Shown here: in pieces, positions 1-10,193 of the stretch | Layout: each line of letters starts with the position of its first letter | Numbering within the stretch: position 1 is the stretch's first letter | DNA from: Triglochin maritima | Taxonomy: Eukaryota; Streptophyta; Magnoliopsida; Alismatales; Juncaginaceae | Direction of reading: 5' to 3' | NCBI GenBank assembly: GCA_963682175.1 | Contig: OY821775.1 | Span: forward strand, 36,268,053-36,332,052 | DNA length: 64,000 nucleotides | Program-made: the position numbers and the translations under genes | The notes under the pieces: generated by a model | Told to the model about the DNA's origin: nothing | Database searches by the model: none | What the model saw: only the letters and a program-made list of their open reading frames with translations

Positions 1-129
1 ACTTTGCAGAACGGTCGACCGAAATGAGTTTTCCGTTCAACTGTTTATAACAGTCAACCCATTCTCATAAGTGATTTTACCTAGTTCTACCATTCAACCT
101 AACTTGACCTTTCGGTCGATCGATTGACC
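1..129 (+). repeat. left remnant of a divergent copia-type LTR
   Basis: This stretch aligns in order, with many differences, to the middle of the LTR of element A (about 520-620): a GTTTATAACAG block, a GTGATTTT block, then TTTCGGTCGA and CGAT. It stops at the TG of element A (130), and matching sequence resumes at 14646. I infer that A inserted into an older, related LTR. The true start of this LTR lies left of the window. Confidence 0.6.
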
Positions 130-1626
130 TGTTGGCTTTTTGGCCTTAATCCTTGTTTTGATGATTTAATCAACCTAATCTTAATCATAAGTAATGTAGA
201 GTAGCACACATATTGCATTGCATATATATTGCATGTGCTAACCTCTACAGGTGATCAAGACTCATGGAAGGAAGGAAATCAAGTCAAGATTTGTAATAAA
301 GCTATATGAAGATTTGTAATATTGATTTTATTTTGAGTCTTAGGAACATGTGTAAATTGAGCATACAAGAGCTAAAAACTTATCACATTCACATTAGGTT
401 CCCTGTAGGAGTCACACACAAAATCTCATATCATTTGGACTCCATTAGATCACCCAAATCTTAGTCGGAAATCACTTTAAACCTAAACCCAGTATTCCTG
501 TGTGAACCGGTCGACTGAACCAGTTCTCAGTTCGACCGGTTTATAACAGACTCTCCACAGTGATTTTTCCAAACTCTACCGATCGACCGGTTCTATCATT
601 TCGGTCGACCGATCCTGATTTTTTATATGGTCGTATTCTTTGTCGTATTCCTATAACGGTCGTATTCGTATAAAACAAACTTAACCCCAAAATACATTCG
701 GTAACCAGTCGAACGACGACCTTGTTTCGGTCAACCGGTTAAACACTTATTCTGTCCCTGCTAACGGTCGACACACTCATCGTTCGACCAATCCAACTTT
801 ATCTAAATCGAATCCCCTTAACGGTTGACCGCCCCATATTTTGGTTCGACCGTTCACTTAAGTAAAGTTGAGTTCTAGCCCGTTTGTCCGACCGATTATT
901 TATTTTGTTCGACCGTTCTCTTTGAAATCAAGTTAACGGTAGACCGGTTTATTAGTTTTGGCCGACCGGTTCTGGACAGATTTGCAGGCCGATTTTCTGC
1001 TTTGTGTATCTTACACAAAACCCAACCAAATCTATCCCCAACGGCTAGAATACCTTAGGAGCTTATAAATAGAGGATCAAGACATGTTGTTAACACAACT
1101 CTCCAACTCCAATTGTCCCAATACATTTAGAGAAACCTCAATCCTCAAAGCTCCTATTTCTACACTCCATAAGCCAAAACTACACACACTTGTTCAATCA
1201 CTCATCCTACTCAAAGTGTGCTCAATTAGAGAGTGAATCTCACTCAGTTACAAAGTTTGTCAAAAGAGTATAGACTTTGGTGAGAGCCCGAAGTGATCCT
1301 TCTCGGATTGTGAGAAGATGATTTCAAGCTCGGTGAGGGTTGTTCGCGAGTTTGACGGTTGTAAGGCGTTGTCTCCCGGCCTGGAACGAGGAGCGGATAG
1401 TGAAGTTGTAGGCGGAGCTCGTGGAGTCGAGCGGAGCTTGCAAGAGAGGACTAGGACCCGGGTGGGGTGCCGAACATCTATAAAATCCCCCGTGTCATTG
1501 TGGTTTGTGTTTCTTTTCCTTTACTAGCTTGTTTGCTTAAATTCCGCTGCACTTATCTTTGATAGTTAAACAAGTGGGTATTTAGGATTAATTGTGATTA
1601 GCATAACCGACCAATACGATCCTACA
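130..1626 (+). repeat. 5' LTR of element A
   Basis: It runs from TGTTGGC to CCTACA, 1,497 bp. The same start recurs at 3941 right after a polypurine tract, and the same end recurs at 14645. A TATA box (TATAAAT, 1064-1070) lies near the middle, so U3 is about 0.95 kb. U3 between about 510 and 980 carries many variants of GGTCGACCG. The short open frame at 1318-1527 is LTR sequence and not a gene. Confidence 0.88.
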
Positions 1627-1628
1627 TT

Positions 1629-1640
1629 TGGTATCAGAGC
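1629..1640 (+). other. primer binding site of element A (initiator tRNA-Met)
   Basis: TGGTATCAGAGC begins two bases after the LTR end. It is the usual plant copia primer site, complementary to the 3' part of initiator tRNA-Met, and it fixes the LTR/internal boundary. Confidence 0.9.
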
Positions 1641-1679
1641 CTTGTTAGCTAAATTTCATTACTTTACCGTAATTTTAGC

Positions 1680-2531
1680 ATGGCTTCAACATCTAATTAC
1701 ATAGAGGGTTTATGCACCACAAGGCCTCTTTTGCTTAATGGGTCAAACTATGATTATTGGAAAAATAGGATGAAAATCTTTTTAATATCAAATGACCTTA
1801 AGTATTGGAAATTCATTCAAAATCCATACGTACCCCCAAATGAAGATGAGTTAGATTCTCTATCTAGGGCTCAAATGAAAGAAATTGAAATGAATTCAAA
1901 AATCATGAACATTCTTTATTGTGGCCTTAATGAGGGAGAATACAATAGAATTAGGGGTTGTGAAAGTGCAAATAAAATATGGCATAGGTTACAAATGCAT
2001 CATGAGGGTGATAGTAAAACTAAAGAAACTAGGATAAGTCTCCTCATGCATAAATATGAAATATTTTCTATGCAAATCGGTGAGAACATAAGCGACATGA
2101 ACACTCACTTCACCGATATTACTAACTCTCTTTTGATTCTTGGAAGATGGATAAATGAAGGAGAGATAACTCGAAAATTCCTCTGGTCATTGAGCAATGA
2201 TTGGGAAGACAATGTCGTCACAATTGAAGAATCACACGATCTTTCCAAATTGAAGATGGAGGAACTCATTGGAAATCTCATGGCCTATGAGCTTCAATTG
2301 AGTCATCGAAAGGAGAAGGAAGCTTCCAAGAAAAACTCCACGGTGGCATTGCATGCAAAATTTGATGAGCCAAGAAGAGTGGAGGAAGAGGACATTGAAG
2401 TCCTTGCCCAAGACTTCTTCAAATACCTCAAGAAGGATAAGAGAGAAAAGAATGAGAGAAGAAGTAGAAGAAGTGAGAAAAGAGAAAAAGAAAAGGAGAC
2501 GGAGAAGGAGGAGAGCGAAAATGAGAGATGA
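1680..2531 (+). CDS. Copia gag, N-terminal part (DUF4219/UBN2-type)
   Basis: The first ATG downstream of the primer site opens a 283-residue frame. Residues 15-40 carry the N-terminal gag motif LNGSNYDYWKNRMKIFL. Residues about 95-215 match the UBN2 capsid-like domain of plant copia gags, including an IWHRLQ motif and the stretch from NISDMNTHF to MAYELQL. The protein would form the particle that packages element RNA. The last 40 residues turn into a Lys/Arg/Glu low-complexity tail that ends in a stop where a CCHC zinc knuckle would normally follow. I see no knuckle. The missing knuckle and the stop suggest that this gag is defective, or that it relies on the basic tail for nucleic-acid binding. 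Confidence 0.8.
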   Translation: MASTSNYIEGLCTTRPLLLNGSNYDYWKNRMKIFLISNDLKYWKFIQNPYVPPNEDELDSLSRAQMKEIEMNSKIMNILYCGLNEGEYNRIRGCESANKIWHRLQMHHEGDSKTKETRISLLMHKYEIFSMQIGENISDMNTHFTDITNSLLILGRWINEGEITRKFLWSLSNDWEDNVVTIEESHDLSKLKMEELIGNLMAYELQLSHRKEKEASKKNSTVALHAKFDEPRRVEEEDIEVLAQDFFKYLKKDKREKNERRSRRSEKREKEKETEKEESENER

Positions 2532-2590
2532 GAAGGGGAAAAGAAAAATGAGAGAAGGGAGAGAAGGAGAGGAGTAAGAGAAAAGAGAAC

Positions 2591-3322
2591 ATGTTGGAAG
2601 CTCACAAGCCTACTTGGGACGATTCATCGTCGTCATCATCATCCAAATCAACCGTACCTTCAACAACAAAGGAATATGCACATATGTGCTACATGGCAAT
2701 TCAAGATGAAGAAAGTGAGGTATCTTCTAACTCTTACTCTAATAGATCAAATTCGTGCTCATCTAAGTCATATGCAAGTAATAGTTCATGTTCTAAAGAT
2801 GAATCATATACACATGATGAGCTACAAATTGCATTACATGATTTAGTTAAACAATATGAGATCATTTGTGAAAAGAACAAGAATGCTAGAAAAACTATAA
2901 ATGATCTCAAATGCCAAATTGAATTAATCATGAATGAAAAGAATGAGGTGGTTGCTAGACTTGAATCAAATGAATCATCACTTTCTATTCTAAGTAAAAC
3001 ACCTATTGTTGATGAACATTTAGATCTTAGAGCTTCAAATATGCAATTAAGGAAAGATCTAGAAATGTTCACTAAAGGAACAAAAATGCTTGATATGCTT
3101 TTAAGTAGTCAAAGACAATCCTTAGCTAAACATGGATTAGGATACAATGTGCATTTGAAAAATCATGTATCTCATACTACTTTAAATGGCAAGCATTTAT
3201 TTGTTAAGTCTAGTTCCTCAAGTGTGTGGGCACCCAAAACCAAAATGGTTTGGATCCCAAAAGCTAATGTTCAAGGACCCAAAGTTGTTTGGGTACCTAA
3301 ATCTACACTTGTAGGAGCTTGA
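2591..3322 (+). pseudogene. Copia gag C-terminal/spacer region, separated from the N-terminal frame
   Basis: This 243-residue frame resumes typical copia spacer sequence: TWDDSSSSSSSK, a Ser-rich acidic stretch, a predicted coiled coil at about residues 75-165, and near the end the repeated WVPK/WIPK pattern seen just before the protease in SIRE-like elements. It is cut off from 1680-2531 by a stop codon at 2529-2531 within a purine-rich tract. Translation stops at 3322 with no protease after it. It may be read only by readthrough or internal initiation, or may be a dead remnant. Confidence 0.65.
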
Positions 3323-3940
3323 GGAGGAGATTTGTGGTGACCGGGTGAGCCAAAGCGTTGAAATTCGAATCCGGTTGCATCACCAAGTCAAGATTGGAGC
3401 TAAAGACTCAAGTTGGTATAAATTTCTATCATCTACAATTCATGTTGAATTAGCTCTAGTCTAGTTTATGTGCTTAAATTTCATACATTTAGAGTTTAAT
3501 TCATTGCAAATCATTAACCCTATTCATTGCAAATCATATATCACATTCATTGATTATAAATGTCAAATTTTGAATGGATGTTAGAATAAGGCTTGAGTAG
3601 AAACTTAAATGAACTTAACTTGAATCATACTCTTAGTTTCCATATAGCCTTATTGATAGGGGGAGCTTAAATGTTATATCTTTTATTAGTGTAATGAAGT
3701 GCAAAATTTAGGGGAGCAACTTCATTACAAGACATCCAAATTCTATGCTTAAAGTCATAATTATTTTTGTTTTTGATGGATGTCAAGGGGGGAGAGATAA
3801 TTAAAGGGGAGCTAATTGAAAATTGGTTAAAATTGAACAAAAACTATGCACATCCATAGGGGGAGCATTTACATGCATAGTTTACACTTAAAATTTTGAA
3901 GTATTAAGATATAGGTTGCCATCATCAAAAAGGGGGAGAT
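3323..3940 (+). other. 3' untranslated region of element A with repeated polypurine tracts
   Basis: There is no coding potential. Tracts of the form GGGGAG occur near 3658, 3711, 3786, 3807, 3859 and 3931. The last one abuts the 3' LTR and is the likely plus-strand primer. The others may be auxiliary tracts. The region corresponds to where protease-integrase-RT of a full element would have ended. Confidence 0.7.
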
Positions 3941-4053
3941 TGTTGGCTTTTTGGCCTTAATCCTTGTTTTGATGATTTAATCAACCTAATCTTAATCATA
4001 AGTAATGTAGAGTAGCACACATATTGCATTGGATATATATTGCATGTGCTAAC
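3941..4053 (+). repeat. 3' LTR of element A, first piece
   Basis: It is identical or nearly so to 130-242 of the 5' LTR and ends at GCTAAC, where solo LTR B enters. The last five bases (CTAAC) are the target-site copy on the left of B. Confidence 0.9.
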
Positions 4054-4420
4054 TGATTGACAACATTTCATGCTTATATTTGTACCTTATATCCATTATC
4101 TTACACCTAAGCAATGCTACGTGATGAGTTTTATGTTTAGTTTTCAAGAATAAAGAGGTTTGAAGAGAAGAGCCATGAAAGGACCCAAAAGCAGGAAAAG
4201 GACTTAATTGTGAGACCTGAGGACCAAGATGCAATGGAGAAGGACCTGATCGTAAGACCGAAGGACCTAAGAGCAAAACAGGAAACTCCACACCATCATG
4301 AGGACTATTTTGGCAATTCGATTCGGGCCGGAGCTCCAATAAACAAAGTAGATGCATCAAAGACCAACAACGACCACCAGGAAAGCCCACAACCAAAACC
4401 AACTCGATCTGGATCATATA

Positions 4421-4460
4421 GACCGCCAATTGGCGGTCTTGGACCGCTAATTAGCGGTCC
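4421..4460 (+). promoter_or_regulatory. paired GC-rich palindromes in the U3 of LTR B
   Basis: GACCGCCAATTGGCGGTC (4421-4438) and GGACCGCTAATTAGCGGTCC (4441-4460) are perfect palindromes two bases apart, each with AATT at the centre, about 125 bp upstream of the TATA box. Counterparts occur in the LTRs of C, E and F. The function is unknown. Confidence 0.75.
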
Positions 4461-4859
4461 ATATATCTCCAGATCCGCTAATATTTGTGCTGGGCTTGTA
4501 TTAGTGTATTCTTAGTCTATTTTTGGTATTGGTTTAGTCCCACATCGGGGAATTGTCCCCGATTAGCTTTTTCCATGCTTATAAATAGAACTCTTCACCT
4601 TCCATTGTAATTACCCATTGCTTGGTGGCATTCTCTCTACTAAGGAGTGAGCCTTGAAGCAATAACTCAAGGTAGAGAAAAATGCTACCTTCAATGTGAG
4701 TCATTGTTAATAAAAGTTTATTTGTTTCTTTTAATCTTGTTTTGTTATGTTGCTTGTTTTATGTGGGTTGCTTTACTTTGTTTAATCTCTTGTTTAGTAA
4801 TTTTAGTATCTTAGTTAAATGTTTTCTTTACTTAGTCTAATCAGTAGTGTAATGAGTTG

Positions 4860-6086
4860 TGATGCATTGCATACATTGCATCATATGTCTTTCATTTAGA
4901 TTGCTTTTACATCAATAAATGCTACTAAGGTATGTGTTTAGTCTTATTTACAGAATACAGGGACCTGAATGCAATTTACCCACATCCCGAGCATAAACGC
5001 ATGCAAAAGACTCATTTCTATCATAAAGACCAAGTTCAAGATTATCAGGTTACGAATGGAAATGTATCCAAGCATAAAAGCATTCAAGTCCTAATTGCAA
5101 AAAGAATAAGGACTTAAGCACAAAAGTAGTCGGGGACTTAATTACAAAAAGTCAAGGACCTAATTGCAATTAAAGCACCAAAATATTATCTTGGAGAAAA
5201 TCTAAAGAAAAATCAATGTAAATCTCCAAACATATAAAGGAATTAATCCGGAGCTCAAAAGAATGGAAAGAAATCATCTAGACGCGCAAAGGATGATCAA
5301 ATCATACCATAAACTACCAACAAAAATCCGGATTAAATCAGAGAAGATTGTGCGGCGAAATCGCCGCATATCACATACATTGTGCGGCGGAAACGCCGCC
5401 CCCTCAGCGATCTGTGTGCTCCAATTTCGTCCAGTCGTGTCTGGACACGTGTACTTTCCAATATCATACCTAGATCCCTTGTAGCAACTATAAATAGACC
5501 CGAGAACGATGTTAAAAGGGTCCTTAGTCTTTGGTGGTAGTTTTTATTCTTAATCTTAGTTTTGTATTCTTCTTTTCATTAATAAAATTCTGTCTTTTAA
5601 TTCTTACTTTTAGTTGTCTTTTGTAATGTCTCAAGGACCCCTTCTTCCTCCCTCTATGAGTTTCTAACTCTTTCCAAAGGGTGGAGGTGACGGATTAGGG
5701 TGAAGAGAAGATGAATGAATGTTATTATTTTAATTTCGTGTTAGTATATTTTGATTACTTGAGTTTATGTTAAATCATTTATCATGTAATGCTTTATAAC
5801 TAATATGATTTATTATAAGTTTCTAAATTTTCTAATCTAAACCTTAAATCTAAACCTCCACCCGACGGAATTCACATCTTTGTTCTTGTTTTAGTTTTAA
5901 TTGTTCTTGTTTCTTGCTTTAGATAATTAAAATCCAAAAATCTCAAAACCCAATTATTTCTTCTCTCCTTCTTCTCCTTAATCGAAAATCACGAAAATAA
6001 CAAATCTCTCCCTCCTTGTGTTCGACCCGTATTTGTCACGTCTTCATTGACACCGTGCACTTGCGGTATAAATTTAATTCTCATCA
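4860..6086 (+). repeat. 5' LTR of element C
   Basis: It starts TGATGCATTGC and ends TTCTCATCA. The TATA box is at 5489-5496. U3 has repeated phrases of the type GGACTTAATTGCAAAAAG (about 5090-5175) and two GC hairpins (5352-5399). The conserved motif CCGTGCACTTGCGGT (6053-6067) lies just inside the LTR end. The first 24 bases contain their own inverted repeat, TGATGCA and TGCATCA. Confidence 0.92.
5352..5399 (+). promoter_or_regulatory. twin GC hairpins in the U3 of C
   Basis: GCGGCG-AAAT-CGCCGC (5352-5367) and GCGGCG-GAAA-CGCCGC (5384-5399) are six-base-pair stems with four-base loops. The second loop is of the GNRA type. They lie about 90-140 bp upstream of the TATA box in otherwise AT-rich sequence. 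GCCGCC is also the core of ethylene-response-factor GCC boxes, so a DNA role is possible. Confidence 0.65.
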
Positions 6087-6092
6087 AGTTTT

Positions 6093-6109
6093 TGGCGATG
6101 TTGCCGGGG
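6093..6109 (+). other. primer binding site of element C (tRNA-Asp type, mutated)
   Basis: TGGCGATGTTGCCGGGG lies six bases after the LTR end. It differs at two positions from TGGCGCCGTTGCCGGGG, the site complementary to the 3' end of plant tRNA-Asp(GTC) and typical of Athila/Tat elements. Confidence 0.85.
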
Positions 6110-6244
6110 AGGCGACGCAGATTTTGTTTTTTGTTGATTTCGATTTTGTTCTGTTTATCTTGTACGCGATCTAAGTATTTGGGTTTGTGTTTCAGGAGAC
6201 AACAGAGCACGCGGCGAAATCTGAACGCAGTCTGAGCAACAAGG

Positions 6245-6292
6245 GCGGCGGAATCGCCGCACATCAAGAGGAACCTGCGGCGGAATCGCCGC
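6245..6292 (+). promoter_or_regulatory. twin GC hairpins in the leader of C
   Basis: Two copies of GCGGCG-GAAT-CGCCGC (6245-6260 and 6277-6292) lie between the primer site and gag. They repeat the U3 pair, so genomic RNA would carry a pair near each end. Confidence 0.7.
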
Positions 6293-6648
6293 ACAATTGA
6301 AGCATCTGGGCTTCAAATCTTTCTTAGGAATTTTCTGACCAACCCTCTTTCTATCTTTAGAGTTAGGTTTCCCTTCTCATCTGAGTCTTCTTTCTCTTCT
6401 CACCTAAATTCTCTAGATTAGGATTCCTTTCTCATCTTGCCCCCATTCTATTGTCTGTTTCCCTTTTGAAAAAAAAAATTGTAATTAATTCTTGAAATTA
6501 AATTTCGAATTTGAATTCAAAAATTGATTCAGCCCGGTGCACTCAGATTTGGATTCGGGACTTGAGTAATCGACTCTCACGAGTTCATCTAGATTCCAGT
6601 CTGGAACTTAGCCCCAATCCACCTGTTGCACCACCTCACCTAGATCCA

Positions 6649-9081
6649 ATGGGTGAGAACGTAGTGGACCCACCTGTTGTGCAACCCATAACTCTGAGGG
6701 ATCGATGCTATCCAGCGATGACTGCTCAGCCATCGTGCATCGTTATGCCCACCATACCGGGTCGCGACTTCGAACTTAAGGCACAATACATGAGTATGTT
6801 GCCTAAGTTCACCTCTAGGGAAGACCCATATCTCTTCCTTAGAGAATTTGAGGAAATCAGCTCTCTTATGCAATACCAGCATATCCCTGAGGAGGCAGTG
6901 CGTCTGAAATTCGTGCCTCTAGCACTAAAGGACGACGCTAAGAAATGGCTATATAGTCTAGCCGAAAGATCTATTAGGAGTTGGGCTGAGTTTGTTTAAG
7001 TATTCCTGAAAAAATATTTTCCCAACCATAAGACTATGAGGATTAGGAATGAAATTGTTGCATTCGTTCAGTCTGAGAGCGAGCCGTTTTATTCCTATCT
7101 AGAAAGATTTAAGAGTGTACAGACCCAATGCCCTCATCATGGAATTCCAAGGTGGCAATTATGCCAAATTATTTATGAGGGATTGACACCCACATCTAGG
7201 GTTATGGTAGAATCCATAAGCCAAGGGAACTTTATGTCGAAAAATGAAAATGATGCCTGGACTTTTCTTGAGGAATTAGCTGAAAACAGTATGCAATGGG
7301 ACAATGCTAGAACACCGCTTAACCCGAGTATTGGATCTAGAATAGCAAGCCAACCCAAACCAGGTGTCTTAGCTATAGATGCCAACATAGCGGCTGAAGC
7401 AAAACTAGCTACCCTTATGCGCAGAATGGAAAGTTTAGAGCTACAAACCCAAAACCGAGTGAATCAAGCCTCGACTATCCCGTGCTCTAGATGTGGTCAG
7501 ACTGGTCATGTAAAGGATGATTGTGCGGAATGGGACCAAGTTAATGTCATGTATAACCATGCTAGAAATGACCCATACGCATCAACCTATAACTCGGGTT
7601 GGCGTAAGAATTCCAATTTCTCATCAAACCAACAGGGTCAACCTCCTAGACAACAACCAAACCCGTATAACCAAAATAATACATCATCTGGGTTTAGTAA
7701 CAATAACGATCATGAGGTTAGGTTGACAAGCTTGGAAAATTTGATGAAAACTTTTATACAAACAACCAACCAGACCTTCCAAAGGCTTGAGACACAAGTC
7801 AGCCAACTAGCACAAATAGTAGGTGAAAGAGAAAAGGGTCGGTTTCCAAGTCAACCTGAGGTGAACCCTAGATCTAATAATTCATATCAATCCTATCAAG
7901 CACCTTCAGGAAATAACAACCTTAGACCGGTTCAAATGGTTAATGAGGAAGGACCGTTCCAACAAATAAATGTTGTAGTATCATTACGGTCCGGAAGACA
8001 GATTGATAATAATGTGGTAAATCCTAGAACGTCTACTCAATCTAGCCATCAAACTGCCACATATGACCTAACCATTGAACCCGACGTCCAATCTGAAACG
8101 CCCACCCCACCTACTCAACCTGAACCCATAGCTCAACCTGAACCTGAGCGAGTCTATGTCCCTAAAGCCCCATTTCCCAATAGACTCAAAAAGAACTCAA
8201 GTGCACAAATAGAGAAAATCTTAGAAGTATTTAAGCAAGTTAATGTGAACATTCCACTCTTAGACATGATTCAACAAATACCTGCTTATGCTAAATTCTT
8301 AAAAGATTTGTGCATTAAAAAGAGAAAAACAAACGTACCAAAGAAGGCATTCTTAACTGCAAACATAAGTTCTATTTTGTCCAACACATCTCCTATAAAA
8401 TATAAGGATCCTGGATGTCCCACAATTTCATGTTCAATAGGAGATACTTTTATCAACAAAGCCCTTCTAGACCTTGGTGCTAGTGTTAACCTACTCCCGT
8501 ACTCTGTCTATGAGCAAATGAACCTTGGTCCACTAAAACCCTCTAGGACAACCCTTCAATTTGCTGATTGCACTATTAAGAAACAAAGAGGTGCAGTAGA
8601 GGATGTTTTAATCAAGGTTGGTGACTTCATTTACCCAGTGGATTTTGTCGTACTAGATACTGCACCTGTTGTAAATCTTAATCGACAAATCCCTGTAATT
8701 CTAGGCATACCCTTTTTAGCCACTTCGGAAGCATTGATAAACTGTCGAAATGGGCTCATGCAATTATCTTTTGGGAACTTAAAAGCTGAATTTAATATCT
8801 TTCATATTGATAGTGAGCCAGAAATAACATGCAATCAAAGTGATGTTGTGATGAAATCGCGTATCTATAATATTTCTGAATCATCACAAAATCAAAAAGG
8901 AAGTAAGAAAAAGGGGAGGAATTCATCTACACACCCACCGTCACTCGAGCAAATAAGAGAACCAATTTATGTGAGGGGTGTGGAACCTGTAACTCAGGAC
9001 GCTCATTGCAACATGGGGAACAATTCAACTGGATACATGCACCAATATGGTGTCATTCAATCCAGTTCTGACTATGGTTGA
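6649..9081 (+). pseudogene. gag-protease polyprotein of element C, one nonsense codon
   Basis: I take the in-frame ATG at 6649 as the start, because the frame upstream is open but has no earlier ATG. The retrotransposon gag (capsid) domain covers about residues 60-230. A CCHC knuckle CSRCGQTGHVKDDC lies at residues 279-292 (7483-7524). A Gln/Asn-rich linker follows, then a retropepsin-like domain with catalytic DLGAS at residue 608 (8470), as in Athila-type elements. The frame ends at 9081 with no RT. A TAA at 6997-6999 replaces the CAA seen at 26885-26887 in element E, a C-to-T change typical of methylated DNA. Otherwise about 810 codons stay open. The role would be particle formation, RNA packaging and polyprotein cleavage in the cytoplasm. 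Confidence 0.88.
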
Positions 9082-10193
9082 CTTTGAGCAAATTCCATCC
9101 GTCCACCGCAGTTCACCAAGGTAATAAGTGCATTTGCTTTATATTTGCATACATTGAGGACAATGCATGATTTAGGTGTGGGGGGTGTTTATGTATATAT
9201 TTATCTATAAATCTGTCTTTTATTTCTGAAAAAAAAAGAAAAAAAAAGAAAGAAAAAATCAATGTTTCATGACATAGCTTAAGATTGAACTGCTAAAACC
9301 CGTGTACAAATTGCATTGAGTTTTTGTTCCTTATTATATAGTTCTGCTTGTAGAAATTGTGACATAAATCTAAGTTCCAAAGAAATAACTCATTGCCCTT
9401 TAAGACATGTATGCACTTAAATTGGATGAATCAAATCTTTGAAGTGGTTGATAAAAAACAGAGGTTGAGGAAAATATACCGGGAAGTATGGACTTCTAAT
9501 AGCAATTAAGCCTTGAGGAAAATAGAAATAAAGGAATAAAGTGAAGAAAACACATTTTTCAAAATGATTACAAAAGCCCAAGCCTTTGAGTCACTGGTCC
9601 GTAGGGGTATCTTGAAACTCGGTAACTTGAGTCTACGAGCTCGGGATTATCGACCAAACTCGCTACACGAATGCAAAAGGGTAAAAGTGTCAAAAAGCAA
9701 ATGTGTTGAATCACGGAAGAAAAGAAAAGAAAAAAATAATAATACTCAAGGCCCAAAGCTAAAAGAATGATTCATGTCATGGTTGATCCGAATGATACTT
9801 CACCACCAGAGGAGGCGTGCAAAATAATTCAAGTGATAAACATGTGTAGAAGGGTTAGTGGTGTGAATGTTGGAGGAACAAAGACCAAGTCAAATTTTTA
9901 ATGAGTTAGATTTATATAATGCGCATGCAAGAATTCTCAGTGAGATGTATATGGTTGCGGTAGGGATATTGAGAACTATTAATGAAATGTTGATTCCGGA
10001 TTTTGTGGGTATATCCGCTGAAAACTCTCAAGAGACAACACTCCTCCCCCTTGGCAACAAGGAGGTTTAACGGCTTGTTGCACATGCTAAGTGCAACCGT
10101 GATTCCTACGAAAGTGAGTTAGGATTTCCCTGTTTTCATTTTTCTTATATTCTGTTTTGCTAGGGACTAGCAAAATCTAGGTGTGGGGGTATT
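9082..10193 (+). other. pol-less 3' region and polypurine tract of element C
   Basis: About 1.1 kb has no convincing gene. It contains the phrase CATTGAGGACAATGCATG followed by AGGTGTGGGGGG (about 9151-9186), which in Athila/Tat elements usually follows the end of pol, then an A-rich stretch at 9228-9257. The 3' end holds AGGTGTGGGGGTATTT (10179-10194), the likely plus-strand primer. The same tail follows the frames of E and, in shortened form, F. Confidence 0.7.

Noticed and set aside
1318..1527. Small frame in the LTR of A
   Set aside because: It lies in R-U5, and its frame is broken in the 3' LTR copy (compare 14325-14520).
2303..2605. Minus-strand frame of 100 residues rich in Ser, Leu and Phe
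   Set aside because: It is the complement of the purine-rich tract in A's gag. Low complexity keeps it free of stops by chance.
4421..4460. Repeated dyads considered as a CRISPR array
   Set aside because: Only two units, no regular spacers, in a plant LTR.
4049..4515. Opposed small frames at the start of LTR B
   Set aside because: They are LTR sequence repeated at 55-61 kb with different frame ends and no protein family features.
5352..5399. GC hairpins read as bacterial-type terminators
   Set aside because: The DNA is plant nuclear, the hairpins have no T-run, and they lie upstream of a TATA box.
7036..9081. Possible endogenous pararetrovirus (Caulimoviridae) coat/protease
   Set aside because: The LTRs, tRNA-Asp primer site, polypurine tract and target-site duplications show an LTR retrotransposon; no movement protein or viral RT is present.
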